A stretch of DNA of 7,743 nt. Source: an uncultured Acidobacteriota bacterium (GTDB lineage: Bacteria > Acidobacteriota > Terriglobia > UBA7540). Shown one piece after another: positions 1 to 3,957 of this stretch. Under the pieces are notes generated by a model. The model did no database searches, was not told the DNA's origin, and saw only the letters and a program-made list of their open reading frames with translations. Numbering within the stretch: position 1 is the stretch's first letter; the number at the start of each line of letters is the position of its first letter. The stretch is from assembly GCA_937900045.1 (NCBI GenBank), contig CALCEB010000209.1, forward strand, positions 1 through 7,743, read 5' to 3'. The translations under genes and the position numbers were made by a program.

Positions 1-22
1 CGGAGATGTGTATAAGAGACAG
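1..22 (+). other. Illumina Nextera adapter remnant (Tn5 mosaic end)
   Basis: Positions 4-22 read AGATGTGTATAAGAGACAG, the 19-bp Tn5 mosaic end used in Nextera libraries. The preceding CGG matches the last bases before the mosaic end in the Nextera Read 2 adapter. This is library sequence, not genome. It supplies an ATG at position 8 in frame with pal, so a gene caller would give pal a false N-terminus (M-Y-K-R-Q). Genomic sequence starts at about position 23. Confidence 0.95.
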
Positions 23-409
23 CCACCACCGGCTGCTGGGCCCAGTGAGCAAGACCTGTTCCAGCAGAACGTTAAGGACGGGTTCTTCGACTTTAACAAG
101 TCGGATATCCGCCCTGACGCGCAACAAGCGCTGACGGCCGATGCCGACTTCCTCAAGGCGCATCCTGATATCAAATTCACAATTGAGGGGCATTGCGACA
201 ATCGAGGCAGCGAGGAATACAACCTCGGTCTTGGTGACCGCCGTGCCAACGCTGCGAAGAAGTTCCTTGTCAACCTCGGCGTCAATGCGGACAATATCAC
301 TACCATCTCCTACGGTAAGGATCGTCCGTTCTGCACCGAGAATAACGAGGCCTGCTGGCAGCAAAACCGCCGTGCACACTTGGTGTTCGGCGCTGAATCC
401 AAGCAGTAA
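23..409 (+). CDS. pal: Peptidoglycan-associated lipoprotein Pal, 5'-truncated
   Basis: Pal is an outer-membrane lipoprotein whose periplasmic OmpA-like domain binds peptidoglycan and partners TolB in the Tol-Pal system. The visible 128 residues hold a proline-rich linker followed by a complete OmpA-like domain: an FDFNKSDIRPDA opening strand, then GHCDNRGSEEYNLGLGDRRA, the signature whose Asp (codon 197-199) and Arg contact diaminopimelate in this family, then SYGKDRPF and a terminal NRRAHLVF strand. Two cysteines spaced Cys-x6-Cys (FCTENNEACW) could form a disulfide. Signal peptide, lipobox and N-terminus are missing because the contig begins inside the gene and is joined to adapter sequence; full-length Pal proteins are usually about 160-190 residues. 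The TAA stop is at 407-409 and a strong terminator follows 8 bp later. The family call is very secure; the true start is not in this window. Confidence 0.95.
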   Translation, partial: PPPAAGPSEQDLFQQNVKDGFFDFNKSDIRPDAQQALTADADFLKAHPDIKFTIEGHCDNRGSEEYNLGLGDRRANAAKKFLVNLGVNADNITTISYGKDRPFCTENNEACWQQNRRAHLVFGAESKQ

Positions 410-416
410 GGTCAGG

Positions 417-449
417 AGCCGGAAGCGTGAAAACGCTTCCGGCTTTCTT
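417..449 (+). terminator. Rho-independent terminator after pal
   Basis: A perfect 12-bp stem (AGCCGGAAGCGT at 417-428 with ACGCTTCCGGCT at 433-444) closes a GAAA tetraloop and runs into a short T-rich tail (TTTCTT, 444-449). It lies 8 bp past the pal stop codon. The tail is short, but stem and position make termination of the pal transcript very likely, so cpoB probably depends on its own promoter. Confidence 0.88.
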
Positions 450-450
450 C

Positions 451-717
451 TGCTGATCCTGGCCATTTAGATTTTGCGATTGAGGGACAACGGTCTTTAT
501 TCCGGCCCGCCTTGTACTCCGGTCGCCATGTTGCCTGCGGGCACGGCGGAAGGGTAGTCTTATCTTTGGCTGCTCTTCGCAGGCGGGGTCACCGGGCGAC
601 CGGTAATCTGTTTGTTACCTGTGAACCGGCGCTGGCACAACCTCAGCTCACCGGGCGGCTTTGCCCGTCGGCTCAATATTTCAATTTCAGTTGGTACACC
701 CTCCACGTTCCGCGCGG
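451..717. other. Intergenic region pal-cpoB, no gene seen
   Basis: About 270 bp with no convincing coding sequence; the open frames in both directions have no recognisable motifs and no plausible ribosome-binding site. It is GC-rich and holds small inverted repeats, such as GGTAA/TTACC around 603-620 and GGGC/GCCC around 652-666. I looked for a riboswitch or small RNA and could not match a known class. The 9-mer GGGGTCACC at 585-593 recurs at 754-762 beside the cpoB promoter. Confidence 0.5.
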
Positions 718-746
718 TTGACCCCGAATTCTCCTGAGAGTACACT
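718..746 (+). promoter_or_regulatory. Candidate sigma70-type promoter for cpoB
   Basis: TTGACC (718-723, five of six matches to the -35 consensus) and TACACT (741-746, four of six matches to the -10 consensus) are separated by exactly 17 bp. Transcription would start near 753, giving a leader of about 33 nt to the cpoB start. The upstream terminator makes an independent promoter here expected. This is a consensus match only. Confidence 0.5.
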
Positions 747-760
747 TCAACTGGGGGTCA
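719..760. repeat. Inverted repeat overlapping the cpoB promoter
   Basis: TGACCCC at 719-725 is the exact reverse complement of GGGGTCA at 754-760. The left arm overlaps the -35 hexamer and the right arm begins at about the predicted transcription start, so the pair brackets the -10 box. A further copy of the right arm (GGGGTCACC) lies at 585-593. This could be a repressor operator with two half-sites, or chance in GC-rich DNA. Confidence 0.3.
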
Positions 761-767
761 CCTTTTT

Positions 768-774
768 AAGGGAG
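768..774 (+). promoter_or_regulatory. Ribosome-binding site supporting the TTG start of cpoB
   Basis: AAGGGAG lies 11 nt before the TTG at 786. The next in-frame ATG (801) would be 26 nt away, too far, and would drop the two lysines at the head of the signal peptide. This favours the TTG start. Confidence 0.6.
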
Positions 775-785
775 ATCTGAAAGCC

Positions 786-1703
786 TTGAGCAAAAAAGCG
801 ATGACACTTTTGGTGGTGGGCGCATTTGCCATCCTCGCCGCACGGCCCGGGTTTGCCGTCAGTAAAGAAATCATTTCGATGATGCAGCAACTGGATACTC
901 TCCAACAGCAGATGCAAAACCTGCAGAAGACGGTAGATTCCCAGACGGCCGTCCTGAAACTGTTGGTTCAGCAAACGAATGACAATGTAACTTCCATGAA
1001 GGCTACCGTTTCAGACTTGAAGGAAGTCAACCAACGGAGCTTGGCGATCACCAGCGCCCGGTTCGATTCCATGACCAGCCAGATCCAGCAACTCTCTGCA
1101 AGCTTGGACGAAACCAAGGCCCAGTTGTCCAAGTTGAGCGGTGAACTGGCTCAAGCTCAGCGCACGCTGGAAACGTTGAACGCGCCCTCCACGCAGGCCG
1201 GATCGGGCCAAGGCGGGGGCGGACAGGCGTCCGGCCCGGCGGTGCAGGACGGGCAAGACGCCTCAAACGCGCAGCAAGCCCCGGCTGTTCCGGCGCCTGC
1301 CGTTCCCGACCCGGAAACGCTCTACAAATCAGCCTATTCTGATTACACCAACGGCAACTACGACCTCGCGATTCAGGGGTTTCAGCAGTATTTGCAGAAT
1401 TACGGGCAAACCGATCTGGCTTCGAATGCCCAGTTTTACATCGGGGATTCGTACTATCTGCAAAAGAAATATTCTGAGGCCATCAAGGCCTACGATCAGT
1501 GCATGATTCAATATCCTGGCGGCAACAAAATGCAGGCGGCCCAGCTTAAGAAGGGCTACGCCTTGCTGGCTGAGGGCCAAACGTCAGCGGGCGTCCGTGA
1601 ATTGCGGTCGTTGGTTCGCCGCTACCCTGACTCCAAGGAAGCGGAGCTGGCCCGCCAGCGGCTTCGACGGATTGACATGACTTCTTCTCGCGGCCAAGGA
1701 TGA
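786..1703 (+). CDS. cpoB: Cell division coordinator CpoB / YbgF (Tol-Pal system TPR protein)
   Basis: CpoB is a periplasmic TolA-binding protein that links Tol-Pal outer-membrane constriction to peptidoglycan synthesis at division. The 305-residue product shows the family's order: a signal peptide (about 1-24, KK then a hydrophobic stretch, likely cleavage after GFA); a Gln- and Leu-rich coiled coil (about 30-132), which trimerises in known members; a Gly/Ala/Pro/Gln linker (about 133-175); and a C-terminal block of three TPR-like repeats from about residue 178 to the end, with motifs LYKSAYSDYTNGNYDLAIQGF, AQFYIGDSYYLQKKYSEAIKAY and a third degenerate repeat ending in SKEAELARQRL. The start is TTG at 786, chosen for its ribosome-binding site and the intact signal peptide. 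Lying directly after pal is the usual location, although here a terminator and a new promoter separate the two. The family call is secure; the N-terminus is slightly less so. Confidence 0.92.
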   Translation: MSKKAMTLLVVGAFAILAARPGFAVSKEIISMMQQLDTLQQQMQNLQKTVDSQTAVLKLLVQQTNDNVTSMKATVSDLKEVNQRSLAITSARFDSMTSQIQQLSASLDETKAQLSKLSGELAQAQRTLETLNAPSTQAGSGQGGGGQASGPAVQDGQDASNAQQAPAVPAPAVPDPETLYKSAYSDYTNGNYDLAIQGFQQYLQNYGQTDLASNAQFYIGDSYYLQKKYSEAIKAYDQCMIQYPGGNKMQAAQLKKGYALLAEGQTSAGVRELRSLVRRYPDSKEAELARQRLRRIDMTSSRGQG

Positions 1704-1817
1704 ATGGTCACGCACCTTCAATTTCGCGGAAATGCATGTCTTGCTAGTTGATTAGCTATTCATTCCAGGGCTGGATACGAGGGCGGGCTACGAGCAATTG
1801 TCTCGGGGGCCAGCCAC

Positions 1818-1823
1818 GGAGGG
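1818..1823 (+). promoter_or_regulatory. Ribosome-binding site deciding the ssb start
   Basis: GGAGGG ends 4 nt before ATG 1828-1830. The frame is open further upstream to a TTG at 1798, but that would add ten residues before the conserved SSB N-terminus (MAGSVNKVILIG) and has no ribosome-binding site. Confidence 0.7.
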
Positions 1824-1827
1824 CGCA

Positions 1828-2286
1828 ATGGCAGGCTCGGTAAACAAGGTTATCCTCATTGGAAGGCTGGGTAAAGACCCGGAGGTGAAGTATACTCAAG
1901 GCGGCTCTCCTGTTGCCAAATTCAGTATCGCCACGGATGAGGTTTTCAAGGATCGCGCCGGCGAGCAACAGCGCCGAACTGAGTGGCACAACATTGTTGC
2001 TTGGAATAAGCTTGCCGAGATTTGCGGCGAGTACCTGACCAAGGGCAAGCAAGTCTATATCGAGGGAAGCATCCGCAGCCGCCAATGGGAAGATCAAAGC
2101 GGCAACAAGCGCACTGCGTTTGAAATTGTAGCTCGCGAAATGAAAATGCTGGGCTCAAAAGCCGATTCCGAAAGGACATCCCCGGCATCCGCCAGCTATG
2201 ACCGGCCATCTTCCGCTGATGAACCCGCCCCTGCCGCAGATCCTCAGCTTCCCCCTGAGATCACGGATGATGACCTGCCGTTCTAG
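1828..2286 (+). CDS. ssb: Single-stranded DNA-binding protein SSB
   Basis: SSB coats single-stranded DNA as a tetramer during replication, recombination and repair and recruits partners through its C-terminal tip. The 152-residue product has a complete OB fold (about residues 4-107): SVNKVILIGRLGKDPEVKYT, then TEWHNIVAWNKLAE, YLTKGKQVYIEGSIRSRQW and a final FEIVA strand. Residues F40, W53, W59 and W87 line up with E. coli W40, W54, F60 and W88, the DNA-stacking aromatics. A short Pro/Ala/Ser-rich linker leads to the acidic tip EITDDDLPF, the partner-binding motif. The ATG at 1828 was chosen over an upstream TTG because of the GGAGGG site and the family N-terminus. It lies 124 bp after cpoB on the same strand; I cannot say whether they are co-transcribed. 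It converges with the dehydrogenase gene 165 bp downstream. Confidence 0.97.
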   Translation: MAGSVNKVILIGRLGKDPEVKYTQGGSPVAKFSIATDEVFKDRAGEQQRRTEWHNIVAWNKLAEICGEYLTKGKQVYIEGSIRSRQWEDQSGNKRTAFEIVAREMKMLGSKADSERTSPASASYDRPSSADEPAPAADPQLPPEITDDDLPF

Positions 2287-2451
2287 CACATTTTCCCGTG
2301 TTCGCCACTTCTGACTTCAAGCTGAAAATTGGATTTACTACCAATGGACATGTCATTGCTCCCGCAGGAATAACCGGGCTGGCGCCTGGTCGAACGGCTT
2401 CACCATCCATCTTTAATCTTAAAACTCAAAACGCGCCCAAATCCCGGTCGC

Positions 2452-3183
2452 CTATTTCTTGCGCGGAGGCTGTGAAGGGCGCATCTCAATCCGGCTGGCC
2501 AGCGCATGGCTGGGGAATTTGTAGAGGTCGATCACCGCTTTGGCAATGTCTTCTCCTTGCAACTTCCAAGCGTCCGCAGCTTTCGATCCCGGAGCGGCGG
2601 CAAAGTCTGTAGCGACGCTTCCCGGCATGATGTAGCTCACGCGAATGCCATCGTAACGGATATCCTGCATCATCGCTTCGCTGAATCCATTCAATCCAAA
2701 TTTGGAGGCGTTGTAGGCGCTTCCGCCTGCAAAAGGATTGACGCCGGCAAGGCTCGAAATGTTGAAGATGTACCCGCCGCTCCGTTGGCGCATCAGGGGA
2801 ATCACTTCACGGCAGCAATAGAACACGCCGGAGAGGTTCGTCTGGATCACTGAATTCCATTCCTCCACCGTGATCTGGTCAACCGGTTTGAAGATGCCAA
2901 CGCCGGCATTGTTCACCAGAATGTCAATCCCGCCAAAGCGATGGGCCGCGCCTTGAATCAACCCGTGGCACTGCGCGGCGTGTCCTACATCGGCCACGGT
3001 TCCGTCCGCCTCGCCTTGCTTGCCGCCGGTTCGAAGTTGATCGAGCGCCTGCTTCAGATATTTTTCATTTCGTCCGCAAATATAGACTTTGGCGCCTTCC
3101 TCCACCAATGCCTTCGCGATGCTCAATCCGATGCCTCGAGTACCTCCGGTCACCACCGCAACTTTGTTCGTCAAATCGCTCAT
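2452..3183 (-). CDS. Short-chain dehydrogenase/reductase (classical SDR, FabG-like)
   Basis: A cytosolic NAD(P)-dependent oxidoreductase of 243 residues, normal for a classical SDR. Seen in order: the nucleotide-binding TGGTRGIG (12-19); CGRN with Arg38 after the second strand, which with Arg16 suggests NADPH preference; NNAG (91-94); Asn116 in QTNLSGVF; and Ser144, Tyr157 and Lys161 (YNASK) completing the catalytic tetrad, then PGSVATDF (187-194). The fold and catalytic set are complete, so it should be active, but the substrate cannot be read from sequence; FabG-type 3-oxoacyl reductase and general aldehyde/ketone reductase are both possible. The start is ATG 3183, set by AGGAGG (3190-3195) six bases upstream; the frame runs on upstream for 49 non-conserved codons to 3330. 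It appears monocistronic. Its 5' leader carries a small 6-bp-stem hairpin (3252-3267). Confidence 0.93.
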   Translation of the reverse strand: MSDLTNKVAVVTGGTRGIGLSIAKALVEEGAKVYICGRNEKYLKQALDQLRTGGKQGEADGTVADVGHAAQCHGLIQGAAHRFGGIDILVNNAGVGIFKPVDQITVEEWNSVIQTNLSGVFYCCREVIPLMRQRSGGYIFNISSLAGVNPFAGGSAYNASKFGLNGFSEAMMQDIRYDGIRVSYIMPGSVATDFAAAPGSKAADAWKLQGEDIAKAVIDLYKFPSHALASRIEMRPSQPPRKK

Positions 3184-3189
3184 CAATGT

Positions 3190-3195
3190 CCTCCT
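3190..3195 (-). promoter_or_regulatory. Ribosome-binding site deciding the SDR start
   Basis: Read on the minus strand this is a perfect AGGAGG six bases before ATG 3183. It excludes the longer in-frame candidate starting at 3330, which would place non-conserved sequence ahead of the SDR fold. Confidence 0.85.
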
Positions 3196-3361
3196 CGGAT
3201 TCCAATTCGATGCTGGAAAGACCCGACCGGTTCGATCTCCACTCTGGTTGATGCCCGACTCCGGGCAAATTGAACAAGGAGAGGCAAAAAACGTGGCAAA
3301 AAAACGTCTCATCTGTCTAAAAATTCTCATGATCGTCTGATATGCTATCCAAGAGTCCCTG

Positions 3362-3407
3362 CCCTCTCCCTTTGGGAGAGGGGGAACCGCGAAGCAGTGG
3401 GTGAGGG
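3362..3407. repeat. REP-like dispersed repeat with perfect hairpin
   Basis: CCCTCTCCC (3362-3370), TTT, GGGAGAGGG (3374-3382) form a perfect 9-bp stem with a 3-nt loop, followed by GAAGCAGTGGGTGAGGG (3391-3407). From memory, hairpins of the type CCCTCTCCC...GGGAGAGGG followed by GTGAGGG occur as dispersed intergenic repeats in many GC-rich genomes, Acidobacteriota included; I could not check copy number. It lacks a T-run, so it is not a normal intrinsic terminator. Confidence 0.55.
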
Positions 3408-3601
3408 GCTTTATGGCGGGGTTGAGACTCCGCCCCCGGACTTGAGGAAGCCAAAATTTCGGAACGAACCCTATTGTTGATTGAAAACAAAGGAAGATTA
3501 AAAAGTCCTAATGAAAAGGGCGCTCCGCCGGGGCCGGGAGATCGGTGTAAGCAATTGAAAACAGGCAAGATAGTTGCTTTCCAGGGCCACTTTCGTTGTA
3601 T

Positions 3602-3847
3602 CTATAAGATAACACAATAGATACAGGCACCAGCGCCACGGCTGACCAGCAGCAGGCTCGTCTCCTGGCCGGTCACTGTAGAGACCAGGAGATTCGTCTC
3701 CACGGGTTTGGTGGTCAGCGCCTTGACGAACACGATGTCGGCTTCACGCTCCGAGTGCTCCACCTTGAAGCGCGACGGGTCACCCACCGCTACCGCGTTC
3801 ACCGCCTCCGGCATTCGGATCGTGGTCACGAAGTGCGCCCCCTGACT
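3602..3847 (-). pseudogene. Remnant resembling a VirB9/CagX-like N-terminal domain
   Basis: The minus-strand frame is open from 3847 and reads A-H-F-V, then TTIRMPEAVNAVAVGDPSRF and KVEHSEREADIVFVKALTT, ending SLLLVSRGAGACIYCVIL and TAG at 3602-3604. The middle is protein-like, with alternating hydrophobic strands, and recalls the start of VirB9/CagX/TrbG-type secretion-channel proteins and related acidobacterial hypothetical proteins. It lacks a credible start (only GTG 3829, inside the conserved part, with no ribosome-binding site), a signal peptide and everything after the first domain; the last ten residues look random. A TGA at 3848-3850 interrupts the frame upstream. I read it as a fragment of a once larger gene. 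The family assignment is from memory and tentative; the remnant status is better supported. Confidence 0.45.
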
Positions 3848-3957
3848 TCAACCACCGTGACCCTGCCGTCTGACGGTATCGACACGATCTACGGCCTTAT
3901 GGTCTGGGCTGTGGCGCCGTTAAATGTGACGTTGGTGACGCTGGCCGGGACGGCGTC
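3829..3957 (-). pseudogene. Possible IPT/TIG-domain remnant after the Kelch stop codon
   Basis: Read through the TAG of the Kelch gene (3958-3960) in the same frame, the sequence continues DAVPASVTNVTFNGATAQT, meets TAG at 3889-3891, continues IVSIPSDGRVTVVEVRG and stops at TGA 3826-3828. The V-T-N-V-T-F-N-G motif followed by I-P-S-D-G-x-V-T-V resembles strands of an IPT/TIG Ig-like domain, a common partner of surface beta-propeller proteins. It may be a decayed extra domain or a piece of a neighbouring gene. The segment is short and repetitive, so the match could be fortuitous. Confidence 0.28.

Larger units (their letters stand above)
3184..3601. other. Gene-free region upstream of the SDR gene
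   Basis: About 420 bp without an intact gene. It holds the SDR ribosome-binding site, a TGCCCG-ACTC-CGGGCA hairpin (3252-3267), an A/T-rich stretch around 3286-3335 that could contain the SDR promoter although no good -35/-10 pair stands out, the REP-like repeat at 3362-3407, and AT-rich sequence around 3455-3525 without recognisable motifs. Open frames across it look like noise. Confidence 0.5.

Noticed and set aside
141..470. Plus-strand open frame of 109 codons overlapping pal
   Set aside because: It is an out-of-frame shadow of the secure pal sequence, runs through the terminator, and has no ribosome-binding site or recognisable motif.
575..680. Fragments resembling parts of a cyclic-di-GMP-I (GEMM) riboswitch: GCGGGGTCACC on the plus strand and GGGCAAAGCC on the minus strand
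   Set aside because: The pieces are on opposite strands, the partner motifs and spacing are missing, and no complete aptamer can be drawn.
512..745. Small open frames on both strands between pal and cpoB
   Set aside because: TTG-type starts without ribosome-binding sites, Arg/Gly/Pro-rich composition expected of GC-rich noncoding DNA, and overlap with the probable cpoB promoter.
1798..1827. Ten-codon N-terminal extension of SSB from a TTG
   Set aside because: The GGAGGG site and the conserved family N-terminus both place the start at ATG 1828.
2343..2358. Palindrome around GACATGTC as a terminator between ssb and the SDR gene
   Set aside because: The arms are short and imperfect with no loop or T-run; no convincing terminator is visible in 2287-2451.
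3184..3330. 49-codon upstream extension of the SDR reading frame
   Set aside because: A perfect AGGAGG precedes ATG 3183, where the classical SDR fold begins; the extension has no conserved character.
3480..3563. Direct repeat ATTGAAAACA (3480-3489 and 3554-3563) as a CRISPR or att site
   Set aside because: Only two copies of a 10-mer in AT-rich sequence, with no further units, integrase or spacer regularity.
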